A DNA stretch of 64,000 nucleotides from UBA4732 sp002404095 (GCA_036783645.1 DAIPWT010000013.1:13146-77145); one strand, 5' to 3'. Positions 45,152 to 54,395 are shown, counted from the first letter of the stretch. Notes: generated from the sequence alone by a model not told the origin. A program made the numbers and translations.

Positions 45152-45212
45152 CCGCGACCCGAAGGGGAGCGCGTCTCCCACGCGCTCCCCTTCGGGTCGC
45201 GGCTAAACGTCC
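45142..45212. repeat. Palindrome, TTTAGCCGCGACCCGAAGGGG family (copy 2)
   Basis: Perfect 32-base arms (45142-45173, 45181-45212) with a 7-base loop. The stop codons of the convergent HPF1-like and HTTM genes lie inside its left arm. Its core is identical to copy 1. Confidence 0.92.
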
Positions 45213-46227
45213 AACGAAAGATGCACTTTCGCACTTTTTCGCCCGATAGTAAAAGGGCGTACCAACACAGCGTGGCCGGGCTGAACCAGCCGACTTCTGT
45301 GTGAACCAGAATGCCGAGATGCAGCGCGACGCCTGTCAGCAACATACCCGATCGCATGACCGAAACGAAGCGCGACCGTGGCGGCATCGCCATGACAAAC
45401 GCAAAGCCGAGTTCAAACGCCAACGTCCCCCACGATAGGAAACGACAGACCAACATTGGCGCCGGCAGCCAATAATAGGGCCAGCGATTTAGCGACATAT
45501 CATTAAGCACCCAGTAGACCGCTTCACCGCTAACCCAATCGTTGCCGAGCAAGCCATCGGGGATTTTTGAGATCCCGGTAAACAGATATACGAGGGCGAG
45601 TTGGATCTGCATCAGCCGAACCGGCCAGGGCGCAATCAGGACGGGTATCGCCGCCCCTGGTGCGTCGCGCCGCCTCCTCAAAACGGAGTCCAACGACCAC
45701 ACGGCCCCGGCCGGTGCGAATAAAAGATAAAAGAGCGCGCAGCGCATCATGGAGTCGCCGCCGTTCTGCACCCACGGCAGTCGCTGGTTGAAACTCACGA
45801 AGAGCGCCCAGGCGACCACCGTGGATATGCGAGTGCCTAAGCCAAAAGTCATGCAAACAACGGCGGCGACCAATACGCCGAATAACCAAGCGGCGTTGCG
45901 CGGCGCATCGCACCATGTTCTCCATTCCTGTGCGGATTCCGCCGGCAGAAACTCGTCAAGCAGAGGCAGGTTGACCGGCCCGCGCAGCAGACAGAATCGC
46001 CCGCTTCGCTTTTGCCAACCGTCCATGGCGCGGCCGGGACAGAGACCGTCCGGGCCGAGGTCCAGCGGCAGGCGCGGGCCGAGGCTCGTAAGCAACGACA
46101 AGAGAGTAACTACTCCAATGAGGATGCGAAAAAGCGCCAATGGTTCCGCGCGTATCGGCCGCGTCCAGAAGTCGTACAGCAAGCGCCACGGATTGCGGCG
46201 CGGAACGGCGCCGGGCGAGGTGTTCAT
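45148..46227 (-). CDS. HTTM-domain membrane protein
   Basis: 359 residues with about six to eight membrane helices. HTTM proteins share the membrane fold of vitamin-K-dependent gamma-carboxylase. Family marks are EPLALFRILIGVVTLL at the start, NQRLPWVQNGGDSMMRCALFYLLFAPAG with the conserved Asn-Gly-Gly, and QLALVYLFTGISKIPDGLLGNDW. Substrate unknown. The gene overlaps its partner upstream by 4 bases (ATGA). The last 20 or so residues (KGSAWETRSPSGRG) are encoded by the palindrome at 45142-45212, so the original C-terminus was altered. Confidence 0.85.
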   Translation of the reverse strand: MNTSPGAVPRRNPWRLLYDFWTRPIRAEPLALFRILIGVVTLLSLLTSLGPRLPLDLGPDGLCPGRAMDGWQKRSGRFCLLRGPVNLPLLDEFLPAESAQEWRTWCDAPRNAAWLFGVLVAAVVCMTFGLGTRISTVVAWALFVSFNQRLPWVQNGGDSMMRCALFYLLFAPAGAVWSLDSVLRRRRDAPGAAIPVLIAPWPVRLMQIQLALVYLFTGISKIPDGLLGNDWVSGEAVYWVLNDMSLNRWPYYWLPAPMLVCRFLSWGTLAFELGFAFVMAMPPRSRFVSVMRSGMLLTGVALHLGILVHTEVGWFSPATLCWYALLLSGEKVRKCIFRWTFSRDPKGSAWETRSPSGRG

Positions 46228-46871
46228 GGCACAAAGCTCCCGTCGGGATGGAAGACGCCGACCGTGTAGACGGCGGCCTCCTCGTAGACGGATGGATCTT
46301 CCGCTGGTTCTGGAAAAGAGACGACCCGGCGCAGGAGTAAAACGCGGGCAGGGATGCGCGGATCGTCGGGACGGCGTTCACGCCAACGCCGGACGGACCA
46401 GCGCGCGTACGCCTCCCAGAGCGGCAATTCGTCGTTGCCGGGCAATTCCTCCGGCGTCTTGTATACGAGGTAGTCCTCCAATTTGCGTTGTCGCCAACCA
46501 CCGTAGCGGAAGTAGCCGAGTGGGTCGGGTTCGTTGTCGGAACGGATCAGTTCATCCGTGCCGTCCGTGAACTCGACGCGCGCCGCCAGGAAGGACGCGG
46601 AGCGCGCCATCGGCGGGACGAACATGCTCCAATTTTGATCGATTCCGGCGAAATTGCCGTAATGCCTGGTCGCGTCGTCCACCGGGTCGAGGACTATTTT
46701 CACTTCATTCCAGATTTTCTTCTCCTCGCACCATCCCTTGATCGGCGTGTACCAGAAATCGAGCGGATTGCGGACGAATAGGAAAAACAGTTGCCAAGCG
46801 ACGAACAGGACGACGGCGACTGTCTTGATGCGCGGCCATAGCCGTAAGAAGGTCGATCGCGGGTCAATCAT
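46224..46871 (-). CDS. HTTM partner, membrane-anchored protein
   Basis: 215 residues from ATG 46871; longer in-frame starts exist but are Arg/Asn-rich and lack a fitting ribosome site. One N-terminal membrane helix (IKTVAVVLFVAWQLFFLFV) anchors an outside domain with DQNWSMFVPPMARSASFLAARVEF and WRQRKLEDYLVYK. Proteins of this kind are commonly encoded directly beside HTTM genes. The ATGA overlap implies coupled translation and a common complex. Confidence 0.75.
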   Translation of the reverse strand: MIDPRSTFLRLWPRIKTVAVVLFVAWQLFFLFVRNPLDFWYTPIKGWCEEKKIWNEVKIVLDPVDDATRHYGNFAGIDQNWSMFVPPMARSASFLAARVEFTDGTDELIRSDNEPDPLGYFRYGGWRQRKLEDYLVYKTPEELPGNDELPLWEAYARWSVRRWRERRPDDPRIPARVLLLRRVVSFPEPAEDPSVYEEAAVYTVGVFHPDGSFVP

Positions 46872-47089
46872 TGTCAAATCTCTCGTCTGCACCAATGAGC
46901 GTTCATTTTCCTTGCGCCGGCCGTGATTGCATCGGTTTAGGGAATTTCGGATCAATGTACGACAGAGCGACGTCAGCGGCTTTACGCACTTCGGTTGCCC
47001 CGTTGTGCCGCCCCGGCTAAAGTACCCGTTCGGGCGGCGCGAATGTCGTCTGCTTACATTCCCCGTGTCTAGCGCCAGGATGTTCCGGC

Positions 47090-49102
47090 ATGGACTTGCT
47101 CACCCAGGCTCGTGAAGGTTTTCAGGCCATCGACGCCGACGCCGCCATCAAGGATCAAGCGCTCGCACGGCTCGGCCAATGGCTAACGGAACCGGACTTC
47201 GCCGCCTATCGTCCACAGCTGGAGTGGTTGATCGCCAACGCGCAATGGCCCGGCCTTCTCGACCGCTTCTATCAGATTTTGCCTTTCGGCACCGGCGGCC
47301 GTCGCGGCGCCGTCGGCGTTGGCCCCAATCGTATGAACCTCTGGACGCTCGCGGCGTCCGTTCAGGGACATTGTGAATATCTTAAGGAGTGTTTTCCGGA
47401 AACCGGCGCCATCCACGTTGTTCTGGCCTACGATGTGCGCCAATTTGAGGACAAACGCCGTCAGTACAACGCCGGCTTGCCGAATCCAGTGCTGCACCTA
47501 TCGTCGCGCGACCTGGCTCAACACGCGGCCGGCGTCTACGTCGCCAACGGATTGCACGCCCACATTCTGCCGGCCGACAGCAAACACTATCTGGCCACGC
47601 CGGAGCTTTCTTTCACCATTCGCTTCTTAAAAGCGCACGGCGGTCTCAACATCTCGGCGTCGCACAATCCGCCCGACGACAACGGCGGCAAGTTCTACGA
47701 CGAACGCGGCGGTCAGCCCGTGCCGCCGGACGACCAGATCATGGCCGATCTCGTCGATCAGGTAACGCACATAAAGTCGATGCCGTGGTCCGAGGCGGCG
47801 CGCTCGGGCCGCGTGTACTTCCTCGATATGGCGCCGCATCGCGCCTACATCGACCTGTGCCGCAAGCAGAGCCTGACGCCGCCGCCGCGAAACGAGGACT
47901 TCACGATCGTCTTCACGCCGCTGCACGGCGTCGGTTCCTTGACGGCGATGGAGGCGCTGGTCGCGCTGGGATTCCGCGTCGTGCCTGTAAGCGAGCAGAT
48001 GGCGCCGGACGGTCAGTTCCCCAACGTCACCAAGACGCCCAACCCGGAAGTCCCCGAGTCGATGGATCGGGCCGCCGCCGTGGCCGCGCATCATAAAGCG
48101 GACCTTGTACTGTCCACCGACCCGGACGCCGACCGCCTCGGCGCGATGACGCCCTACCAAAGGGGTCAGGGGTCAGGGGTCAGGGGTCAGGCTCTGGATT
48201 TTCTGACCCCTGACCCCTGTCCCCTGACCCCTTTGGGATGGCGCTTCGTCAGCGGCAACGAGATCGCGGCGCTGTTGACCCACTTCAAACTGAGTAAGCT
48301 GTCGCAGCAGGGCCGGCTGCCGCGGTCGCCGATCGTCGTTTGCACCGAGGTCACGACGGGGCAGGTCACGCGCATCGCTCGCTGGTTCAAGGCTCAGATC
48401 GTCAACGACCTACTGGTGGGATTTAAGTATATCGGCGATGTTTTATGGCACTTGGAACAAAGCGGGTCTTATGAGGACGTTCACGGCTCGCCGGCCGATT
48501 TCGTGATTGGCGTGGAGGAGAGCCACGGCGCCCTGGTGACGCCGCAGATCCGCGACAAGGACGCCGGCGGCGCCGCGGTTTTGCTGGCCGAGTTGGCGCT
48601 GGATCAAAAGCGCCGGGGCCAGACGGTCCTCGATTACATCGAGCGGCTGGCGCGGGAGTTCGGCTATTATCACAACGTCGGCATTCCAGTGTTCATGGCC
48701 GGTGTCCATGGCAAGCAGCAGATGGGGTTGATGCTCGACCGTTTGCGGGCGACGCCGCCGAAGGAGATCGGCGGTCTGGCGGTGACGCGGTTCGAGGACC
48801 GCCGCGACGAAAACGGTCGCTTGGGGCCGATCAAAGGCGCGACCGACGCCGCCTCGCGCAATGTGCTGGTCTTCCACTTTGGCGAACAGGCGCGCGTGGT
48901 ATTGCGGCCCAGCGGCACCGAGCCGAAGGCAAAGATTTATTTGGAGGCTTGTTCGCCGCCGTGCGCGCCGGGGACGCCGCCGGCGAAATGGCGCCAAGTG
49001 TGCCAGGATGTTGACGAGTTGGCGAAGCGGTTGGGCGAGGCGTTCGTGCGCCAGGCGCTGGCGCTGATTGGGTTGGACCCGTCGGCGGCTGGGGCGCGGT
49101 GA
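47090..49102 (+). CDS. Phosphohexomutase (phosphoglucomutase/phosphomannomutase family)
   Basis: 670 residues. It moves phosphate between C1 and C6 of hexose phosphates through a phosphoserine. All four motifs are present: NISASHNPPDDNGG with the active Ser around residue 190, STDPDADRLG (Mg2+ site) near 343, GVEESHG near 474, and RPSGTEPKAKIY near 606. Between the metal site and WRFVSGNEIAALL about 26 residues are encoded by a palindrome of GGGGTCA units, in frame. The N-terminal 60 residues are helical, as in PgcA-like members. Specific for glucose or mannose is not decided. Confidence 0.88.
   Translation: MDLLTQAREGFQAIDADAAIKDQALARLGQWLTEPDFAAYRPQLEWLIANAQWPGLLDRFYQILPFGTGGRRGAVGVGPNRMNLWTLAASVQGHCEYLKECFPETGAIHVVLAYDVRQFEDKRRQYNAGLPNPVLHLSSRDLAQHAAGVYVANGLHAHILPADSKHYLATPELSFTIRFLKAHGGLNISASHNPPDDNGGKFYDERGGQPVPPDDQIMADLVDQVTHIKSMPWSEAARSGRVYFLDMAPHRAYIDLCRKQSLTPPPRNEDFTIVFTPLHGVGSLTAMEALVALGFRVVPVSEQMAPDGQFPNVTKTPNPEVPESMDRAAAVAAHHKADLVLSTDPDADRLGAMTPYQRGQGSGVRGQALDFLTPDPCPLTPLGWRFVSGNEIAALLTHFKLSKLSQQGRLPRSPIVVCTEVTTGQVTRIARWFKAQIVNDLLVGFKYIGDVLWHLEQSGSYEDVHGSPADFVIGVEESHGALVTPQIRDKDAGGAAVLLAELALDQKRRGQTVLDYIERLAREFGYYHNVGIPVFMAGVHGKQQMGLMLDRLRATPPKEIGGLAVTRFEDRRDENGRLGPIKGATDAASRNVLVFHFGEQARVVLRPSGTEPKAKIYLEACSPPCAPGTPPAKWRQVCQDVDELAKRLGEAFVRQALALIGLDPSAAGAR
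48158..48235. repeat. Palindrome of GGGGTCA units inside the phosphohexomutase gene
   Basis: Arms 48158-48190 and 48203-48235, one mismatch, with a 12-base loop. Each arm is built of about four tandem GGGGTCA units. It adds codons without disrupting the frame. Confidence 0.9.
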
Positions 49103-49124
49103 AGCGAAGGTAGGCCAATTTATT

Positions 49125-49182
49125 GTGGCCGACTCGCTCCGCGAGTCGGTTGGAAGTCCGACTCGCGGAGCGAGTCGGCCAC
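49125..49182. repeat. Palindrome, TGGCCGACTCGCTCCGCGAG family
   Basis: Perfect 25-base arms (49125-49149, 49158-49182) with an 8-base loop, between the phosphohexomutase and the ASPIC/UnbV genes. Each arm holds the inner palindrome CCGACTCGCTCCGCGAGTCGG. Confidence 0.9.
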
Positions 49183-49211
49183 CATGTTGACTCATCCCAT
49201 CAAGGTGAATC

Positions 49212-50918
49212 ATGCTGCGAACCAAGCTCGCTTTCCTCTTTACGGCATTCCTCCTGGCACTAGGCTGTTCCCGGCCGAGTCCATCCGGTCCCTCCGAAGA
49301 AGCGGTCGGCCCTGCCTGGTTCGAGGACGTGACCGAAAAGCTCGGCCTCGATTTCCACCACGACGCCGGCCCCATCGACCGCTACTTCCTGCCGCAGATC
49401 ACCGGTTCCGGGGCCGCGCTCTTCGACTACGACAACGACGGCCGTCTCGACATTTACCTCGTGCAGAACGGCGGCCCACAGGGAGCTAAGAACCGCCTGT
49501 TCCACCAGAAGGCCGACGGCCGCTTCGAGGACGTCAGCGTTGGATCGGGTCTCGACGTGGCCGGATACGGCATGGGCGTGGCCATCGGCGACGTCAACAA
49601 CGACGGCTTACCGGACGTTTTTTTGACGGAATACGGCCGCATTCGCCTCTTCCTGAACAACGGCGACGGCACGTTCACCGACGTTTCCGAAGAAGCGGGG
49701 CTGCACAGCAATCTCTGGGGTACGTCCGCCAGCTTCGTCGATTACGACCGCGACGGCTGGCTCGATCTTGTCGTGGTCAATTACGTCGATTTCGACAATT
49801 CCCGCGCGTGCGACAGCGCGGGCGGGAAGCGCGACTACTGTGCGCCCGACGCCTTCCCTGGTTCGGTCACCCGGCTTTACCATAATCTGGGCGTCCAACC
49901 TGGGGCCAAGTCGCGCGTGCCGCGTTTTGAGGACGTGACCTTGAAATCGGGCCTGGCTCAGGTTCCCGGCCCCGGACTCGGCGTCATCTGCGCCGACTTC
50001 GACGGCGACGGCTGGCCCGACCTCTTCGTGACCAACGACGCCAAGCCGAACCGGCTCTGGATCAATCAGCACGACGGCACGTTCAAGGATGAAGCCGTCT
50101 CGCGCGGCGTGGCCTACGACGGCCAAGGACGCGCGGCGGCCAACATGGGCACGGCCATCGCCGATGTGTACGGCGACGGCTTATGCGACCTGTTCGTCAC
50201 GCATCTAACCTGGGAGAGCAACACTTTATGGAAGCAGGGTCCGCGCGGTTTGTTCCAGGACCGAACGGCCGCATCGGGCCTGCCGGAGGCGCGCTGGCGC
50301 GGCACCGGCTTCGGCGTCGCCTTCGGCGACTTCGACCAGGACGGCGCGCCGGACTTGGCCCTGGTCAACGGCCGGGTGGCGCGGCGTGAGGGACTTGCTG
50401 AATCGAATAAAGACCCTTTTTGGGGCTTCTATGCGGAGCGCAACCAACTCTTCGTCAACGACGGGTCCGGCCGGTTTCGCGACGTCTCCCTTCAAAACCC
50501 TTCGTTCTGTGGGACGGCCGCGGTTTCGCGCGGCTTGGCTGTGGGCGACGTGGACGGCGACGGCGCGCTGGACCTCCTGACGACCACCGTGGGCGGAGCG
50601 GCCCACTTGTATCGCAATATCGCTCCGAATCGCGGCCATTGGTTGCTGGTCCGCGCGGTGGACCCGGCCCTTCGCCGCGACGCCTACGGCGCCGAAATCA
50701 CGGTTCAAGCGGGCGGACGTCGCCGCGTGAGCTGGATCAACCCGGGGCAAAGCTATCTGTGCAGCAACGACTGCCGCGCCCACTTTGGCCTCGGCGCCTC
50801 GAACGCCGTGGACTCCTTGGAGGTATTGTGGCCCGACGGGGTACGCGAGATTTTTCCGGGCCGACCGGCGGATCAAGTCGTCGTCCTGCGCAAGGGCGAA
50901 GGGAAGCCGATCCATTAG
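49212..50918 (+). CDS. CRTAC1-family lipoprotein (FG-GAP repeats and ASPIC/UnbV)
   Basis: 568 residues. Lipoprotein signal with lipobox LALGC (Cys19). FG-GAP-type propeller repeats follow, each with calcium-binding loops such as DYDNDGRLDIYLV, DVNNDGLPDVFL, DYDRDGWLDLVVV, DFDGDGWPDLFV and DVDGDGALDLLT. The C-terminal ASPIC/UnbV domain has GAEITVQAGGRRRVSWINPGQSY and HFGLGASNAVDSLEVLWPDG. Anchored in a membrane and probably adhesive. The TPR gene 171 bases downstream is a common neighbour of this family. Confidence 0.9.
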   Translation: MLRTKLAFLFTAFLLALGCSRPSPSGPSEEAVGPAWFEDVTEKLGLDFHHDAGPIDRYFLPQITGSGAALFDYDNDGRLDIYLVQNGGPQGAKNRLFHQKADGRFEDVSVGSGLDVAGYGMGVAIGDVNNDGLPDVFLTEYGRIRLFLNNGDGTFTDVSEEAGLHSNLWGTSASFVDYDRDGWLDLVVVNYVDFDNSRACDSAGGKRDYCAPDAFPGSVTRLYHNLGVQPGAKSRVPRFEDVTLKSGLAQVPGPGLGVICADFDGDGWPDLFVTNDAKPNRLWINQHDGTFKDEAVSRGVAYDGQGRAAANMGTAIADVYGDGLCDLFVTHLTWESNTLWKQGPRGLFQDRTAASGLPEARWRGTGFGVAFGDFDQDGAPDLALVNGRVARREGLAESNKDPFWGFYAERNQLFVNDGSGRFRDVSLQNPSFCGTAAVSRGLAVGDVDGDGALDLLTTTVGGAAHLYRNIAPNRGHWLLVRAVDPALRRDAYGAEITVQAGGRRRVSWINPGQSYLCSNDCRAHFGLGASNAVDSLEVLWPDGVREIFPGRPADQVVVLRKGEGKPIH

Positions 50919-51028
50919 TGTGTGCCACGGCCGTCTCGGCCGTGCGGACGGTTCAAAAACCAAACACAGCCGAGACGGCCGTGCGGACGGTTCAAAAACC
51001 AAACACGGCCGAGACGGCCGTGGCACAC
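50919..51028. repeat. Palindrome, GTGTGCCACGGC family (copy 2), with internal 39-bp tandem duplication
   Basis: Outer arms around 50919-50944 and 51004-51028 are inverted copies. Between them CGGACGGTTCAAAAACCAAA and the following CACRGCCGAGACGGCCGTG occur twice in a row (units 50945-50983 and 50984-51022), one base different. It begins right after the stop of the ASPIC gene. Confidence 0.85.
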
Positions 51029-51089
51029 CAGGAGAAGCCGGCGAGTCCGCTTCAATGAAGCTCTAACAGAGACCCGATCGTAATCCATC

Positions 51090-52415
51090 ATGCACACCAC
51101 ATCCACCGTCCGCCGCAAGACGCTTCTCATCGCGGCGCTCCTAGGCGTCGTCTCCGTGAGCGTCGTCCTCGGCGTCCTGTGGTGGATGCGTCCGGCGCTT
51201 CCCGAACCTCCGGCCATTGACCTGTCCGGGATCGACCCGGCCGTGGTGCAGACGGTCGAGGAAGCCCGTCTGGCGGTTCGGCAAGCGCCGCGTTCGGCCG
51301 CCGCCTGGGGGCGCCTTGGCCAGGTGCTAGCCATTCATGGGTTCACGGACGAAGCGTCCATTTGTTTCGCGCGGGCGGAACGGCTCGACCCGCAAGAAGT
51401 ACGCTGGCCCTATTACCAGGCGCATTTTCTTTCCCTGGAGTCCACCGCCGCGGCGATACCGGAGTGGCGCCGCGCCGCCGAACTGGGCGGGGACCGCTAT
51501 CCCGTCGCGCGCCTGCGCCTCGGCGCGGCCCTCCTGGACCTGGGGCGCGCCGACGAGGCGGAAACCGAACTCCGCCGCGTTTTGGACGCGGAACCCAACA
51601 ATCCCCAGGCGCTCCTTCTGTTCGGTCGCATCGAGGTTACCCAAGGAAAGTTTCAAGAGAGCCTTGTTCATCTGGGCCTCGCCGCGAAGTCTCCGTCCAC
51701 CCGCCATGGCGCCCTCACGGCGTCGGCCGCGGTTCGCAGACGACTCGGCGACGCGACGGCCGCCGCCAAGGAACTTCAGCTGGCCGACGATTTGCCCGAT
51801 GATCCACCCATGCCGGAGCCTTTTTTAGAGGAAATGGGCGAGTTACAGAGAGGAAAGAAAGCTCTTCTGAGACGGGCCGAAGACGCCTTAACTGCGGGGC
51901 GCGTCCCAGAGGCGGTGCAATGGTTTCAGGATCTGATACGCGCCTATCCGGATACCGATTGGGCGTATTTGCGTTTGGGCCGCGCTCTCCTTCTTGAAGG
52001 GGACAATGCAGGGGCGGAAAGGGCGCTGCGCGCCGGCCTGGAGCGGTCGCCCGACATGGCGGACGTCCATTTTTATCTCGGCGTCGTGCTGTTTCAGCGC
52101 GCAGACTACCGAAAGGCGGCGGCGTTCTTCCGACGTGCCGCCGAACTCAAGCCGGATCACGCCTTGGCCCAATTCAACCTCGGCGAGTGCCTGTTAAAAG
52201 AAGGAGACCACGACGGCGCCCGAAAGGCGTTCCGGGCGGCGCTGGAGAGCAAACCGGCGTTTAGCGAACCTCATGCGGAACTGGCCGCGCTTTTGGCTCA
52301 TGACGGCCGAGGCGCCGAGGCATCTGAAGAGGCCCATGAGGCGCTTCGACTCGACCCGGCCAGCGAAAAGGCCAAGCAGGTTCTCGCGGACCTGACAAAG
52401 CCGCGCTTGCCGTAA
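51090..52415 (+). CDS. Membrane-anchored TPR protein
   Basis: 441 residues. One N-terminal helix (LLIAALLGVVSVSVVLGVLWWM) anchors it, with the rest outside. About ten TPR units: AAWGRLGQVLAIHGFTDEASICFARAERL, RLGAALLDLGRADEAETELRRVL, AEPNNPQALLLFGRIEVTQG, and others to FNLGECLLKEGDHDGARKAFRAAL. It follows the CRTAC1-type lipoprotein, and pairs of an ASPIC/UnbV protein with a TPR protein are common. Confidence 0.8.
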   Translation: MHTTSTVRRKTLLIAALLGVVSVSVVLGVLWWMRPALPEPPAIDLSGIDPAVVQTVEEARLAVRQAPRSAAAWGRLGQVLAIHGFTDEASICFARAERLDPQEVRWPYYQAHFLSLESTAAAIPEWRRAAELGGDRYPVARLRLGAALLDLGRADEAETELRRVLDAEPNNPQALLLFGRIEVTQGKFQESLVHLGLAAKSPSTRHGALTASAAVRRRLGDATAAAKELQLADDLPDDPPMPEPFLEEMGELQRGKKALLRRAEDALTAGRVPEAVQWFQDLIRAYPDTDWAYLRLGRALLLEGDNAGAERALRAGLERSPDMADVHFYLGVVLFQRADYRKAAAFFRRAAELKPDHALAQFNLGECLLKEGDHDGARKAFRAALESKPAFSEPHAELAALLAHDGRGAEASEEAHEALRLDPASEKAKQVLADLTKPRLP

Positions 52416-52703
52416 TGGGCGAATCGCGGCCCGTTGTGAGATTTTTCTCATTCTTGGAAATTTGTCTGCCGGCCCCCCCGTTTTCTTGTTGACATCCGCT
52501 GCGCCGCCTGAAAGGATATAGGACAGTATGGGTGGCTCGTCAGACTTAGAACCGGCGTCGGCGTCGCCCACCGCTGTCTCTCAGGACGGGTTTAACCCTT
52601 AACATGGTTTGAGGACGTTTCCCCAGCGAAATGTCTAAAAACCCCGAACCGCTCGCCCGGCGTCGTTATTCTCAGTGTCTTTTTCTCATCGAGGAACCCG
52701 AAC

Positions 52704-53651
52704 ATGCTATCAGTCCGAAGGGCATTGCGATCACGCGGCTTCACGCTGATCGAACTGCTCGTGGTCATCGCCATCATCGCCATCCTTATCGGCCTGCTGC
52801 TGCCCGCCGTCCAGAAAGTCCGCGAAGCCGCCGCGCGTATGCAGTGCGCCAACAATCTCAAGCAACTCGGCCTGGCCTGCCACGACTACGCCAGCGCGCA
52901 ACAGGACGCCTTTCCGTCTGCATTCGACGCCTCGCAACCGGGGAATAATTTCAACAACGGCAACCCCTGCGTCGGCCAGGTGTTAGTCTCCCTTTTGCCT
53001 TATATGGAGGGCGGCACCATCGTAACGACGTTCGGAAACCCGATCCAGCTGCAAAACGCCGGCGCGAACATCGGGCATCGAATTGTCGTCAAGAACTTCG
53101 GCTGCCCGTCCGACCCTACCTTCGGCAACGGTCTCGGACAGGGAGATTGGGCCTCGGGCAGTTACGTCGCCAACTATCAAGTGTTCGGCAAGCCCAACGG
53201 CGGGAACAACTATGGCTCGAACATGGACGGTCACCCGAACTTAAAGGCCTCGTTTTCCGATGGCACGTCCAACACGATTCTTTTCGCTGAACAATACGCT
53301 AAGCGGCCCAGCGGCCATTGGACGCTTTGGGCGCACGGCGGCTGGAATCCCTCCTGGATGCCCATCTTCGCTTATGGCAGTTCCGATCCCCTTAATCCCG
53401 TCGCCTACAATGCCGGAATGGACACGGGTAGCGGCGCGGTCGGCCAAGGCTCGAAGTTCGTCACCCTTTCGCCGAGCGTCTACCAAGCGAGCAACGCCAA
53501 TATCCTTCTTCCGGTCGCGCTGCACACCAGCGGCATGAACGTCGGTTTGGCGGACGGCAGCGTACGCAACCTAAACAACGGCGTCTCAGGCGTCACCTGG
53601 TGGGCCGCTTGCACCCCGGCCGGCGGTGAGACGTTGGGGTCAGACTGGTAA
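52704..53651 (+). CDS. DUF1559 prepilin-like protein
   Basis: 315 residues. Type IV prepilin leader: RSRGFTLIELLVVIAIIAILIGLLLPAVQ (cut after Gly, methylated Phe), then the DUF1559 domain with MQCANNLKQLGLACHDY, NFNNGNPCVGQ, FSDGTSNTILFAEQYA and GLADGSVRNLNNGVSGVTWWAACTP. These proteins are exported by a pilus-like system and make up giant fibre or envelope proteins of planctomycetes. Followed by a small lipoprotein, the usual pairing. Confidence 0.92.
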   Translation: MLSVRRALRSRGFTLIELLVVIAIIAILIGLLLPAVQKVREAAARMQCANNLKQLGLACHDYASAQQDAFPSAFDASQPGNNFNNGNPCVGQVLVSLLPYMEGGTIVTTFGNPIQLQNAGANIGHRIVVKNFGCPSDPTFGNGLGQGDWASGSYVANYQVFGKPNGGNNYGSNMDGHPNLKASFSDGTSNTILFAEQYAKRPSGHWTLWAHGGWNPSWMPIFAYGSSDPLNPVAYNAGMDTGSGAVGQGSKFVTLSPSVYQASNANILLPVALHTSGMNVGLADGSVRNLNNGVSGVTWWAACTPAGGETLGSDW

Positions 53652-53764
53652 CGGCCAGCGATCTCAAGAAATTCCAAGGTTAGGGGAATGGTCGGGGGGA
53701 TCGCTTCGATTCCAGGCCTGGGACTCTACAGGGTTCCCGGCCTTTTCCATTTTCAAGGAGTTGC

Positions 53765-54202
53765 ATGATGAGCTTTTGGATCGGGCGTCGCGCGGGCGTC
53801 GCCCTGTTTTTCTTGGCGGCCGCGGCGTTCGCGTCCCTGGGATGCGGAGGCGGCAGGGGCAACGTCAGCGGCGAGGTGAAATACAGCGGTCAGCCGCTAG
53901 CCGCCGGCGACATTACTTTCATTTTCGAGGACGGCGAAAAGCAGCAGGTACACGCCGACGTCATTGACGGCAAATACACGCTTCCTCCGACCCAAACGGG
54001 AAAAGCCAAGGTCACGATAACGGCGACGGCCCCGAACACGGCACATGGCCCCTTACCTGCCGGTGCGACCGTCACCGGGCCATCGGTTTCTCCAGAAAAG
54101 TACGTGCCTATTCCCCAGAAGTACAGCAACCTCGATCAATCGGGCCTGACTTACGATGTTAAGGGCGGCGACCAAAAAAAGAACTTTGATTTGACCCCTT
54201 GA
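53765..54202 (+). CDS. Small carboxypeptidase-regulatory-like lipoprotein
   Basis: 145 residues, AAGGAG 4 bases before ATG 53765. A lipobox FASLGC (Cys26 or so) gives a membrane lipoprotein. The rest is a beta sandwich: GNVSGEVKYSGQPLAAGDITFIFEDG, DGKYTLPPTQTGKAKVTITA. In planctomycetes such a protein usually follows a DUF1559 protein, as here. Probably involved in surface assembly. Confidence 0.8.
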   Translation: MMSFWIGRRAGVALFFLAAAAFASLGCGGGRGNVSGEVKYSGQPLAAGDITFIFEDGEKQQVHADVIDGKYTLPPTQTGKAKVTITATAPNTAHGPLPAGATVTGPSVSPEKYVPIPQKYSNLDQSGLTYDVKGGDQKKNFDLTP

Positions 54203-54395
54203 CGTAAAGGGCGCCGCGAGGAATATAGTCCTCGCGGCGCCCATTCTGTCTCCGCAGCGGTGTCCATTCCACCGTCGAGTCGGCGCGCCTCCTCGACCCT
54301 GTCCTTCGCGTCTGGATTATCGGCGCCGCGCCTTTCTGTTCCGTGCTTGCATGGCATATGATAGTGCAAAGGCGGAGTGCGGCCTCCGGGGCGGC

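Noticed and set aside
44080..45212. Composite transposon formed by the two TTTAGCCGCGACCCG palindromes
   Set aside because: No transposase and no clear target duplication outside the two palindromes; kept only as an observation.
48443..49375. Minus-strand open frame opposite the phosphohexomutase
   Set aside because: Shadow frame, Arg/Gln-rich, with no recognised domain and spanning a palindrome.
52489..52520. Promoter TTGACA ... GATATA upstream of the DUF1559 gene
   Set aside because: The -35 is perfect, but the spacer to any -10-like hexamer is 19-20 bases, too long for a confident call.
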